DNA of 64,000 nucleotides from UBA10649 sp963793105. Lineage in GTDB: Bacteria > Actinomycetota > Actinomycetes > S36-B12. Of the stretch, positions 37,466-48,106 are shown in pieces (within the stretch, counting starts at the first letter, position 1; the number at the start of each line of letters is the position of its first letter). Location of the stretch: assembly GCA_963793105.1 (NCBI GenBank), contig CAWBZB010000008.1, positions 310,001 through 374,000 of the forward strand, written 5' to 3'. The position numbers and the translations under genes were made by a program. The notes below the pieces were generated by a model that did not search any database, was not told the origin of the DNA, and worked only from the letters and a program-made list of their open reading frames with translations.

Positions 37466-38608
37466 TCACCCTACGTCGGTCTGCCCGATCCCGCGCGAGC
37501 GAATCAGGTCGAGTGAGGCGTCGCGGGTCGACCGCGTCTGCGCCTGCACCAGCAGGAACATCGCCTCCCGGATCCGACGTTCCGCGGCGTGCCCCGCTCG
37601 CATCGACGCGCCGGACCCGGCGACCACGACCGCGGTGGCGGCCCGCACTGCCAGGTCCAGCGACTGCGCCCGGGCCGCCAGTCGATCCGGGAGCGGTCCG
37701 TCAGCATCGGCCAGGGCGTAGGCCCGTGTCCGAAGCTCGCGGCACTCGACGGTCAGCTCCTCTGCCACGGCCCGGATCCGGCCATCGGATCGTCGAGTCG
37801 CCGCGAGCGTCAGGTCCGCCACTGACGCCCGCGTGATCCCGAACGCGGCCGGGTTGGCGTCGGCGGACCGGATCGCGTCAGCCGCCAGCCAGGCCTTGCG
37901 CTCCAGGACGGCGCCGATGCGGGCCTCGGGCACCTCCACCGCCGACAGGGAGACGGGACGGGTGTGGGTGCCGGCCATCGCCAGGAGCTCAAGCGGAGGC
38001 GCCGGCTGGACCCCCGGCATCGTCGCCTCGGCGGCCCCACCGGGCAGGAACGCGCAGACGAGCAGGCCATCATCGGGCTCGGCTCCCTGCGCCATCACCA
38101 TGACCGTGTCCGCGACGTCCCAGGACGTGACCCAGTCCAGGGTGCCGTCGAATCGCCACCCGTCCGCGGTTCGCGTCGCCACCGGATTGGGCGGACCAGG
38201 CCTGCGCACGTGCGCGAAGGCCACGGCGCCGACCAGCCGTCCGGCGCGAAGGCCCGGGAGCACGTCACTGCGGAGCTCATCGGACGCCGCTTCGAGGGTG
38301 CCGGGCTGGGCACCCTCGAGCGTGCGCAGCGGCGTCTGATGCTGCACCCAGCAGAACCAGGTGCTTGCATCGCTGCCGGCCAGGACCTCCGACAGCTCTC
38401 GCTGGAGCGCCACGGGCTGCAGAGGCGCGCCGAGGAGGCCCTCCGCCGCCAGCGCGTCGAGCGCCTCGCGCCGAACGCCGTGCCGATCGGCGGCCGCCGC
38501 GTCCGCTCCCACCCCGGCGATCACGCGCAGCGCCGCGGGAGGCAGGCCCGGGCCGGCCGGGCCGACCGGGTCGACTGCCGGGAAGGCGTCGGGGTCGGCG
38601 GTGCTCAT
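37466..38608 (-). CDS. Acyl-CoA dehydrogenase-like protein
   Basis: This 380-residue protein of the acyl-CoA dehydrogenase/flavin monooxygenase (HpaH-like) superfamily shows LAGSDASTWFCWVQHQ, the RTADGWRFDGTLDWVTSWDVADTV beta-domain motif and C-terminal helices with EELTVECRELRTRAY. The classical catalytic glutamate is not evident, so a monooxygenase-like or unusual dehydrogenase role is possible. The ATG at 38608 lies 7 nt behind TAGCGT. Confidence 0.65.
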   Translation of the reverse strand: MSTADPDAFPAVDPVGPAGPGLPPAALRVIAGVGADAAAADRHGVRREALDALAAEGLLGAPLQPVALQRELSEVLAGSDASTWFCWVQHQTPLRTLEGAQPGTLEAASDELRSDVLPGLRAGRLVGAVAFAHVRRPGPPNPVATRTADGWRFDGTLDWVTSWDVADTVMVMAQGAEPDDGLLVCAFLPGGAAEATMPGVQPAPPLELLAMAGTHTRPVSLSAVEVPEARIGAVLERKAWLAADAIRSADANPAAFGITRASVADLTLAATRRSDGRIRAVAEELTVECRELRTRAYALADADGPLPDRLAARAQSLDLAVRAATAVVVAGSGASMRAGHAAERRIREAMFLLVQAQTRSTRDASLDLIRSRGIGQTDVG

Positions 38609-38672
38609 GGCTCGCACGCTACCGATCGGTCGGGCACGGGCGGCGCCTGGGCAACCGCGCTACCGTTCGAGG
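38609..38672. promoter_or_regulatory. Divergent leaderless promoters with a 10-bp palindrome
   Basis: The minus -10 TAGCGT (38616-38621) is 7 nt from the ATG at 38608. The plus -10 TACCGT (38661-38666) is 6 nt from the ATG at 38673. ACCGATCGGT (38621-38630) is a perfect palindrome abutting the minus -10 and could bind a repressor. Confidence 0.5.
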
Positions 38673-39845
38673 ATGCCTCGCCGCGAGCCGCCCCTGGTGC
38701 CCCGCATGCGCGAGCACACGACCTCCATCTTCGGCGAGATGTCGGTCCTCGCCGCTGCGGTCGGTGCGATCAACCTCGGGCAGGGATTCCCAGACACCGA
38801 TGGGCCCGAGGAGGTCAAGTCGGTCGCATTGGCGGCGATCCGGGACGGCCTGGGCAACCAGTACCCACCCCCGCATGGCCTCCCGCAGCTGCGCGAGGCC
38901 ATCGCGGCACACCAGACCCGCTTCTACGGGCTGGTTCCGGACGCCGCGACGGAGGTCGTCGTCGGCACGGGGGCCTCCGAGGTCATCCAGTCCGCTCTGC
39001 TCGCCCTGGTGGACGAGGGCGACGAGGTCGTCGTCTTCGAGCCGTGGTTCGATCTCTACGCCGCCGGCATCTCGCTCGCCCGCGGTCGACGTGTCGGCGT
39101 GCCCATGTCGGGACCGGACCTGCGTCCGGACCTCGCGGCCCTGCGTGCAGCCGTCGGTCCTCGCACGCGCCTGATCCTGCTGAACTCGCCGCACAATCCG
39201 ACCGGGATCGTCTTCACGCCTGCCGAACTCGACGAGGTCGCTCGGATCGCCAGGGACAACGACGTCCTGGTCCTCTCGGACGAGGCGTACGAGCACCTCT
39301 GGTTCGACGACCACCCGCACATTCCCATCGCGACGCTCCCGGGCATGTGGGACCGAACCGTCACGGTGGGCTCCGGCGGGAAGACGTTCTCCTTCACCGG
39401 CTGGAAGGTGGGCTGGGCATCCGGGCCGGCGGATCTGATCGGCGCCGTGCGGGTCGTCCGCCAGCACCTGTCCTACGTCTCGGGCGGGCCGTTCCAGTAC
39501 GCCATGGCTCACGGTCTGGGCATGCCGGATTCCTACTTCGACGACTTCCGGGCAGGGCTCGCGGCGAAGCGCGACCAGTTGAGCGACGGTCTGGCCGGCT
39601 TGGGAATGCGGGTCCTGCCGACGGAGGGCACCTACTTCGTCACCACCGACGTCCGGCCGCTCGGCTACCCGGATGGGTTGGCGTTCTGCCGGGAGCTGCC
39701 TGCTCGGACCGGCGTGGTCGCCATCCCGCACCAGGCGTTCTGCGATGACCCGGCGATCGGCGCGCCCTACGTGCGCTGGGCCTTCTGCAAGCGGCCGCAG
39801 GTCCTGGCCGAGGCGCTCGACCGGCTGAGCACGGGCCTGCGCTGA
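38673..39845 (+). CDS. Class I/II PLP-dependent aminotransferase (DapC/YbdL-like)
   Basis: This 390-residue fold-type I aminotransferase shows AINLGQGFPDTDGP, QYPPPHGLPQLREAIA, LNSPHNPTG with the conserved asparagine, VLSDEAYEHL and the PLP lysine in SGGKTFSFTGWKVGW. Its closest named families are N-succinyldiaminopimelate, methionine and kynurenine aminotransferases. The ATG is 6 nt behind TACCGT (leaderless). The DUF4031 gene overlaps its stop (TGATG). Confidence 0.85.
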   Translation: MPRREPPLVPRMREHTTSIFGEMSVLAAAVGAINLGQGFPDTDGPEEVKSVALAAIRDGLGNQYPPPHGLPQLREAIAAHQTRFYGLVPDAATEVVVGTGASEVIQSALLALVDEGDEVVVFEPWFDLYAAGISLARGRRVGVPMSGPDLRPDLAALRAAVGPRTRLILLNSPHNPTGIVFTPAELDEVARIARDNDVLVLSDEAYEHLWFDDHPHIPIATLPGMWDRTVTVGSGGKTFSFTGWKVGWASGPADLIGAVRVVRQHLSYVSGGPFQYAMAHGLGMPDSYFDDFRAGLAAKRDQLSDGLAGLGMRVLPTEGTYFVTTDVRPLGYPDGLAFCRELPARTGVVAIPHQAFCDDPAIGAPYVRWAFCKRPQVLAEALDRLSTGLR

Positions 39846-40126
39846 TGGCGATCCTCGTCGACGACGCCATCTGGCCGTGGCGTGGGCGTCTCTGGGCGCA
39901 CCTGGTGAGCGATACCTCGCTTCCTGAGCTGCACGCCTTCGCGGCGCGGCTCGGGATCCCGCAGCGGGCCTTCCAGGGCGACCACTACGACGTCACCGAC
40001 GAACTGCGCGAGTGCGCGATCGCCGAAGGTGCCCTGGCGGTGGACTCCCGGACCGTCGTCCGGGCCCTGCGTGCCGCCGGTCTTCGCCGTCACCCGACCC
40101 CGGCCCGCGGCCACCACCAACCCTGA
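39845..40126 (+). CDS. DUF4031 family protein
   Basis: This 93-residue protein, MAILVDDAIWPWRGRLWAHLVSD, with FHAFAARLGIP-type and GDHYDVTDELRE motifs, matches the small actinobacterial DUF4031 family (function unknown). The start codon overlaps the aminotransferase stop, so the two are coupled. Copy 2 of the 72-bp repeat follows 13 nt after its TGA. Confidence 0.8.
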   Translation: MAILVDDAIWPWRGRLWAHLVSDTSLPELHAFAARLGIPQRAFQGDHYDVTDELRECAIAEGALAVDSRTVVRALRAAGLRRHPTPARGHHQP

Positions 40127-40139
40127 CCCCCTCTCCTCC

Positions 40140-40211
40140 CCGTTTCTCCCGCTAAGCGGGACAACCGGGCATCTGGCAGGCCAAAACCACCGATTTTGGC
40201 CGCTTCTCCCA
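40140..40211 (+). repeat. 72-bp structured repeat, copy 2
   Basis: Head CCGTTTC, then TCCCGCTAAGCGGGA (40147-40161), an interior hairpin GGCCAAAA-CCACCGA-TTTTGGCC, and tail TCCCA. Its length and end sequences equal those of copy 1. It follows the DUF4031 stop in sense orientation. It lies tail to tail with copy 3, separated by 3 nt; together the tails form TCTCCCAC-C-GTGGGAGA. Confidence 0.75.
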
Positions 40212-40214
40212 CCG

Positions 40215-40286
40215 TGGGAGAGGCAGTCAGATTCGGCGATCTTCCGGCTCGAAATCGCCGCCTCTCCCGCTTAGCGGGACAAACGG
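40215..40286 (-). repeat. 72-bp structured repeat, copy 3
   Basis: On the minus strand the head CCGTTTG starts 3 nt after the clpB TAG, followed by TCCCGCTAAGCGGGA, a stem and the TCCCA tail. The outer stem GGGAGAGGC/GCCTCTCCC corresponds to GGGACAAGC/GCTTGTCCC in copy 1: three base pairs differ with both partners changed. An inner GGCGAT/ATCGCC pair continues the stem with a 10-nt bulge. Confidence 0.78.
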
Positions 40287-40289
40287 GCG

Positions 40290-42873
<2,584 letters not shown>

Positions 42874-42878
42874 GTCCT

Positions 42879-43280
42879 CTACCTCCCCCGGCCGGGTCGC
42901 CACACGACCAGTGCCGTTGATGTCTGCTCACGCCGGAACTCCGCGACGGTTCGCCGCAGCGTGGCCACCTCCGCCTGCAGTTCGAGGACCCGCCGGATCC
43001 CCTCGAGGGACAGGCCCTGCGCCGACAGGTCCGCGATCTCCCGCAGCCGGGCGATGTCATTGGACGAGTACAGGCGGTTCCGGCCCCCGACGCGTGTCGG
43101 GGTGACCAGGCCCAGCCGGTCGTACTGGCGCAACGTCTGCGGGTGCAGGCCCGCCAGCCGCGCGGCCACCGAGATCGCGTAGACGGGGGCCTCGTCGGCG
43201 ACCGCGAATCCCGTGCGCTCGGCGGCGCTAGTACCCGGGTCTCGGCGATGCGGCATGCCGCCGCCCGTCTGCGCGCTCAT
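42879..43280 (-). CDS. hspR: MerR-family heat-shock repressor HspR
   Basis: HspR represses the dnaK operon by binding HAIR sites, usually with DnaK as co-repressor. The 133-residue protein has the MerR-type helix-turn-helix VYAISVAARLAGLHPQTLRQYDRLGLVTP, wing GGRNRLYSSNDIARL and LSAQGLSLEGIRRVLEL. The start overlaps the dnaJ stop (ATGA) and clpB follows after 5 nt. A HAIR-like site upstream of dnaK (46999-47019) supports autoregulation. Confidence 0.92.
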   Translation of the reverse strand: MSAQTGGGMPHRRDPGTSAAERTGFAVADEAPVYAISVAARLAGLHPQTLRQYDRLGLVTPTRVGGRNRLYSSNDIARLREIADLSAQGLSLEGIRRVLELQAEVATLRRTVAEFRREQTSTALVVWRPGRGR

Positions 43281-44470
43281 GACGTGCTCCGGCTTCCCGA
43301 CCCCTCGGCGAGGGCGAACAGGTCCTTGCGGGGGTCATGGTCTGCCGTCTGGTCCGCATACGCCTGCAGCGCCTCACGCTCCTCGGTCGTCAGCTTCTGC
43401 GGAACCGTCACCTCGACGGTCGCGAGCAGGTCGCCGTTGGTTCCGTCCTTGCGACGGATCCCCTTGCCGCGGACGCGGAAGGTCCGGCCGTTGGCCGTTC
43501 CGGCCGGCATCCTCAGCTTCACCGATCCACCCCGCGGCGTCGGCACCGACACCTCCGCGCCGAGGGCTGCCTCGGCGAACGTGACGGGCACCGTGACGGT
43601 CACGTTGTCCCCCTTGCGGTCGAACACCGGATGGGGCGCGATCGTCACGTCGACCAGCAGATCCCCGCTCGGGCCGCCGCGCTCGCCGGATCCGCCCTTG
43701 CCCTTCAACCGGATGCGGGCGCCGTTGCGGACGCCGGCGGGGATGCGGGCCTGCACGGTGCGCGAGCTGAGCCCGCGTCCGGAGCCGTGGCAGGTCGGGC
43801 ACGGATCGTCGACGAACAGCCCCCGGCCGCGGCAGGTGACGCAGGGATCGGCGAGGGCGAAGCCACCGGCGTTGCGGGACGTCTGCCCCGAGCCGTCGCA
43901 CGTGGGGCACATGCGCGGCACGGTGCCGGCCTTGGCCCCGGTGCCGTGGCAGCTGGTGCACGGCGCGTCCGTCGACAGCCGCAGCGGGACGGTGACCCCG
44001 TCCAGTGCGTCGTCGAAGGACAGCGTCAGCGAGCTCTCGAGGTCCTGGCCGCGGCGCGGCTGGGGTGGGCGGGCGCCCCCGCCGCGTCCGCGATTGAAGA
44101 TGCCGCCAAGGAAGTCGCCGAAGCCGCCGGAGTCCTCACCGAAGAGGTCCTCCACGTTGACGTTGTACTGCTGGCCCCCGCCGAAACCGCCGCCTCCGCC
44201 ACCGAAGCCGCCACCGCCGGATCGGAAGCCACCGCCGGCGAACAGGGAACGCGCCTCGTCGTACTCCTTGCGCTTGGCGTCGTCGGACAGCACGTCGTAT
44301 GCCTCGGAGACCCCCTTGAACCGCTCCTCCGCCGCCTTGTCACCCGGGTTCTTGTCCGGGTGCAGTTCGCGCGCGAGCTTGCGGTACTTCTTCTTGATCT
44401 CGTCGGCCGTGGCGTCCTTGGACACGCCGAGCACGGCGTAGAAGTCCTTCTCGAGCCAGTCCTTGTTCAC
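43277..44470 (-). CDS. dnaJ: Co-chaperone DnaJ
   Basis: DnaJ delivers substrate to DnaK and stimulates its ATPase. The 397-residue protein has a J-domain with the essential HPD (RELHPDKNPG), a glycine/phenylalanine-rich linker, and four zinc-binding CxxCxGxG-type repeats (CTSCHGTG, CPTCDGSG, CVTCRGRG, CPTCHGSG), then two C-terminal substrate domains. The GTG at 44470 is the start of NKDWLEKDFYAVLG. This is the DnaJ1 type of the dnaK operon. Confidence 0.95.
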   Translation of the reverse strand: MNKDWLEKDFYAVLGVSKDATADEIKKKYRKLARELHPDKNPGDKAAEERFKGVSEAYDVLSDDAKRKEYDEARSLFAGGGFRSGGGGFGGGGGGFGGGQQYNVNVEDLFGEDSGGFGDFLGGIFNRGRGGGARPPQPRRGQDLESSLTLSFDDALDGVTVPLRLSTDAPCTSCHGTGAKAGTVPRMCPTCDGSGQTSRNAGGFALADPCVTCRGRGLFVDDPCPTCHGSGRGLSSRTVQARIPAGVRNGARIRLKGKGGSGERGGPSGDLLVDVTIAPHPVFDRKGDNVTVTVPVTFAEAALGAEVSVPTPRGGSVKLRMPAGTANGRTFRVRGKGIRRKDGTNGDLLATVEVTVPQKLTTEEREALQAYADQTADHDPRKDLFALAEGSGSRSTS

Positions 44471-44495
44471 GCTGGTGCTTCCTCGCCGTCCTGCG

Positions 44496-45071
44496 TCAGT
44501 CCGAGCCGGCCACGGCTACCCGGGCCGGACGAAGGACACGGTCGGCGTAGCGGTAGCCGGGCTGGTACACGGCCACGACGGTCGGCGCGGAGACCTCGTC
44601 CGACGCCTCATGGGTCAGCGCCTCGTGGACGTTCGGGTCGAACCCCTCGCCGGCCGTGCCGAAGCGCTCCAGACCCAGGCGGGTCACGGTTGACTCCAGC
44701 GACTCCCCGACGGTCTTGAACGCGCCCTCGAGCTCGCCGTGCTCGCGGGCGCGGTCGATGTCGTCGAGAACCGCGACGAGTTCAGCCAGCACGCCGCCTA
44801 CCGCCGTCTGGCGGATGAGCTCACGATCGCGCTCGACGCGCTTGCGGTAGTTGGCGTACTCGGCGTGCACCCGCTGGAGATCGGTGGTGAGCTCGGCCAG
44901 CTTCGACTCGACCTCGGTGACCTCGACGTCGACGAGTGCGGCCTCCACGGCCTCCTCGAGGAGCGCGTCGGATGCGCCAGCCGGACCTGCCGGCTGGCGC
45001 ACCTCGCCCGAGTCCGGGTCCACGCGACGCTTGTCCGTCACCCGGGGACCCTCATGCTCCTGCTCGCTCAC
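44496..45071 (-). CDS. grpE: Nucleotide exchange factor GrpE
   Basis: GrpE releases ADP from DnaK. The 191-residue protein has a poorly conserved acidic N-terminus, a long helix (ELTTDLQRVHAEYANYRKRVERDRE) and the C-terminal beta domain with FDPNVHEALTHE and VYQPGYRYADRVLRPARVAV. The GTG start overlaps the dnaK stop (GTGA); dnaJ follows after 25 nt. Confidence 0.95.
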   Translation of the reverse strand: MSEQEHEGPRVTDKRRVDPDSGEVRQPAGPAGASDALLEEAVEAALVDVEVTEVESKLAELTTDLQRVHAEYANYRKRVERDRELIRQTAVGGVLAELVAVLDDIDRAREHGELEGAFKTVGESLESTVTRLGLERFGTAGEGFDPNVHEALTHEASDEVSAPTVVAVYQPGYRYADRVLRPARVAVAGSD

Positions 45072-46903
45072 TGCGACTCACCCTCGTCGACGATCTCCGC
45101 GTCGACCACGTCATCCTCGGACGTGTCGCTCGCGGCGTCCGCCGCCTCCTGGGCGCCGCCCGCCTCCTGGGCCGAGGCGTACATCGCGGCACCGAGTGCC
45201 TGACTGGCCTGCGCCACCTTGTCGGTTGCCGTGCGCATGCCGGGGATGTCGTTGTCCTCGATCGCCTTCTTCAGCTCGGCGAGCGGTCCGTCGACGTTGG
45301 CCTTGGCGTCAGCGGGGATCTTGTCCGCGTTGTCGGCCAGGAACTTCTCGGTCTGGTAGACCAGCCCCTCGGCACTGTTGCGGACCTCGACCTCCTCGCG
45401 GCGGGCCTTGTCCTCCTCCGCGTGCTGCTCGGCCTCCCGCATCATCCGGTCGATCTCGTCCTTGTTCAGGGCCGATCCGCCGGAGATGGTCATCGACTGC
45501 TCCTTGCTCGTGGCCATGTCCTTTGCGGACACGTGCACGATGCCGTTGGCATCGATGTCGAAGGTGACCTCGACCTGAGGCACGCCGCGCGGCGCCGGCG
45601 GCAGGCCGGTCAGCTCGAAGGTTCCCAGCCGCTTGTTGTACGCCGCCATCTCGCGCTCGCCCTGGTAGACCTGGATGAGCACGGAGGGCTGGTTGTCGTC
45701 AGCGGTGGTGAAGATCTCCGAACGCTTCGTCGGGATGGTCGTGTTCCGCTCGATGAGCCGGGTCATGACGCCGCCCTTGGTCTCGATGCCCAGCGACAGC
45801 GGGGTGACATCGAGCAGCAGGACATCCTTGACCTCGCCCTTGAGCACGCCGGCCTGGAGCGCGGCGCCGATGGCGACGACCTCGTCCGGGTTCACGCTCT
45901 TGTTGGGCTCCTTGCCGGTCTCGGCCTTGACCAGCTCGGTGACCGCGGGCATGCGGGTCGAGCCGCCGACCAGGACGACCTGGTCGATCTTGTCGAGCGA
46001 GATCCCGGCGTCCTTCATGACCGCCTGGAACGGCGCCTTGGTGCGATCGAGCAGATCGGACGTCATGGACTCGAACTGCGCGCGAGACAGGGACTCGTCG
46101 AGATGCAGCGGACCCTCGGCGCTGGCGGTGATGTACGGCAGGTTGATGGACGTCTGCATCGAGCTCGACAGCTCGATCTTCGCCTTCTCCGCTGCCTCCC
46201 GCAGGCGCTGCATGGCCATCTTGTCCTTCGACAGGTCGACGCCGTGCGCGTTCTTGAAGCTCGTCACGAGCCAGTCGACGACCTTGTTGTCCCAGTCGTC
46301 GCCACCGAGGTGGTTGTCGCCGCTCGTGGCCTTGACCTCGACAACGCCGTCGCCGATCTCGAGCAGCGACACGTCGAACGTGCCACCACCGAGGTCGAAG
46401 ACCAGGATCGTCTGCTCCGTGTCGCCCTTGTCCAGTCCATAGGCCAGGGCCGCGGCAGTGGGCTCGTTGATGATGCGCAGCACGTTGAGTCCCGCGATCT
46501 CGCCGGCCTCCTTGGTGGCCTGGCGCTCAGCGTCGCTGAAGTACGCCGGGACCGTGATGACCGCATCGGTGACGTTCTCGCCCAGGTAGGACTCGGCATC
46601 GCGCTTGAGCTTGCCCAGCGTGCGGGCACTGATCTCCTGGGCGGTGTAGGCCTTGCCGTCGATGTCGACGGTCCACGTCGTGCCCATGTGGCGCTTGACT
46701 GACCGCACCGTGCGGTCGACGTTGGTGACGGCCTGGCGCTTGGCGACCTCGCCGACCAGGACCTCACCGTTCTTGGCGAAGGCGACGACGGACGGGGTGG
46801 TCCGCGCTCCCTCTGCGTTCGCGATGACGACGGGCTCGCCGCCCTCCAGGACCGACACGACCGAGTTGGTCGTGCCCAGGTCGATACCCACTGCTCGGGC
46901 CAT
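45068..46903 (-). CDS. dnaK: Molecular chaperone DnaK
   Basis: This is the Hsp70 chaperone. The 611-residue protein opens MARAVGIDLGTTNSVVSVLEGGEP, with the phosphate loop VFDLGGGTFDVSLLEIGDGVVEV, VLVGGSTRMPAVTELV and a substrate-binding domain with GIETKGGVMTRLIERNTTIPTKRS. The ATG at 46903 follows AAGGAG; the in-frame extension upstream is not DnaK-like. It heads the dnaK-grpE-dnaJ-hspR-clpB operon, controlled through the HAIR site upstream. Confidence 0.97.
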   Translation of the reverse strand: MARAVGIDLGTTNSVVSVLEGGEPVVIANAEGARTTPSVVAFAKNGEVLVGEVAKRQAVTNVDRTVRSVKRHMGTTWTVDIDGKAYTAQEISARTLGKLKRDAESYLGENVTDAVITVPAYFSDAERQATKEAGEIAGLNVLRIINEPTAAALAYGLDKGDTEQTILVFDLGGGTFDVSLLEIGDGVVEVKATSGDNHLGGDDWDNKVVDWLVTSFKNAHGVDLSKDKMAMQRLREAAEKAKIELSSSMQTSINLPYITASAEGPLHLDESLSRAQFESMTSDLLDRTKAPFQAVMKDAGISLDKIDQVVLVGGSTRMPAVTELVKAETGKEPNKSVNPDEVVAIGAALQAGVLKGEVKDVLLLDVTPLSLGIETKGGVMTRLIERNTTIPTKRSEIFTTADDNQPSVLIQVYQGEREMAAYNKRLGTFELTGLPPAPRGVPQVEVTFDIDANGIVHVSAKDMATSKEQSMTISGGSALNKDEIDRMMREAEQHAEEDKARREEVEVRNSAEGLVYQTEKFLADNADKIPADAKANVDGPLAELKKAIEDNDIPGMRTATDKVAQASQALGAAMYASAQEAGGAQEAADAASDTSEDDVVDAEIVDEGESQ

Positions 46904-46998
46904 GATGGTGATGCTCCTTCTGCTCTTCCGGAACTCCGGGTGGACTGTGTTCGAGTCTCCTCTCCGGAATCCGGCCACGCAACTGGTGACTAAGACTC

Positions 46999-47019
46999 TT
47001 TGAGTCGAGGTGACTCAGA
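46999..47019. promoter_or_regulatory. HAIR-like operator (HspR-binding inverted repeat)
   Basis: TTGAGT-CGAGGTG-ACTCAG (47000-47018) closely matches the HAIR consensus CTTGAGT-N7-ACTCAAG. It lies about 97 bp upstream of the dnaK ATG, with hspR in the same operon. Confidence 0.8.
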
Positions 47020-47100
47020 TACAGATTCCAACGGGGCAGGAGGCGTGATCATTCCTCGAGGCTCCCCGGCTCACTGTGACCTGCATCACACCCCCCACCT

Positions 47101-47164
47101 CGCCGAGTGGCCAGCTGTCGCTGTGCGAAAGGGCTCCAGGACCGCAACAAGTGGCCACTCGGCG
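47101..47164 (-). terminator. Inverted repeat downstream of hutG
   Basis: CGCCGAGTGGCCA and TGGCCACTCGGCG form a perfect 13-bp stem that extends to about 21 bp with three mismatches, with a loop of roughly 20 nt. It lies 55 bp after the hutG stop. The 315-bp dnaK-hutG gap contains only this and the HAIR site that I can identify. Confidence 0.5.
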
Positions 47165-47218
47165 AAAAGAGGAGGGGGAGAGGTCACCGGGACGTGGTTC
47201 TGGCCCGGCAGCGGCCGG

Positions 47219-48106
47219 TCACCGGGTCATGAGGCCGCACGCCGCCTCCAGCACCAGCAGCGCCCCCAGGCGCACGGTGCGCTGATCCGCCGCGTCCGCG
47301 GTCGCGTCGATCTCGGTGATGTCGATCGAGCGCACGAGGGGGGAGCGGGCGGCGTGGAAGGCCACCTGGCGCAGCTCGTCCGCCGACAGGCCCCCGGGCG
47401 CCGAGGCCGGGCACGCGGGCACGACCGATCGGTCGCACACGTCGACGTCCAGGTCGACATGGACCGATCCCCCGCCGCCGCCGGCGATGGCCAGCGCCTC
47501 ACTCATCACGTCGGCGACGGGTCGCCGGCGCAGAGCATCGCGGGTGACCACCGTGATGCCGAGGTCGCGTGCCCGAGCCGCGTACTCGCGGGAGTTGGAG
47601 AAGTCCGCGATCCCCACCTGGACGACGCGGCTGCCCGACAGGCCGGCCTCCAGCAGCCGCCGCACCGGGGATCCGTTGCTCGTCCCGTCCCGCAGGTCAT
47701 GGTGCGCGTCGAGCGTGACGAGTCCGGCGAACCCGATGGCGTCACCCCAGACTCCCCGAGCCACGCTGAAGGTGATCGAGTTGTCGCCGCCCAGGGCCAC
47801 GAGCAGGCGCGCGTGGGTCATGAGTTCGGAGACGCGCTCCGACACCCGTGCCTCACCCTCGGGTCCGTCCGGATCCACCACGTCGCCGGCATCGACCCCG
47901 ACGAGCGCCGCGACGTCGACTTCGTGCGCCCACGAGTACGTCGAGAAGCGGGCCAGGGCCGCCCGGATCGCTGCCGGCGTCGCGTGCGCCCCCGTGTGGC
48001 TGATCGACGTCCGATGCGCAGGAACCCCCAGCACCGCGAGATCGGCCGGTCCGGCTCCCTCGGCCAGCCACGCACTCGCCCGCGGCCACGAAGGATCGTC
48101 GCTCAT
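47219..48106 (-). CDS. hutG: Formimidoylglutamase (arginase/agmatinase-like ureohydrolase)
   Basis: HutG hydrolyses N-formimidoylglutamate to glutamate and formamide, the last step of this histidine route. The 295-residue protein has the dinuclear Mn ligands of the arginase fold: LVALGGDNSITF, TLDAHHDLRDG and VHVDLDVDVCD. Agmatinase or arginase would look similar; the adjacent hutU-hutI-hutH and the coupled IclR regulator favour HutG. The ATG overlaps the iclR stop (ATGA). Confidence 0.88.
   Translation of the reverse strand: MSDDPSWPRASAWLAEGAGPADLAVLGVPAHRTSISHTGAHATPAAIRAALARFSTYSWAHEVDVAALVGVDAGDVVDPDGPEGEARVSERVSELMTHARLLVALGGDNSITFSVARGVWGDAIGFAGLVTLDAHHDLRDGTSNGSPVRRLLEAGLSGSRVVQVGIADFSNSREYAARARDLGITVVTRDALRRRPVADVMSEALAIAGGGGGSVHVDLDVDVCDRSVVPACPASAPGGLSADELRQVAFHAARSPLVRSIDITEIDATADAADQRTVRLGALLVLEAACGLMTR

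Noticed and set aside
40140..40286. Paired palindromes read as a CRISPR or attachment site
   Set aside because: There are only two copies in opposite orientation without spacers or cas genes, and no integrase or mobile gene is near. A structured repeat family fits better.
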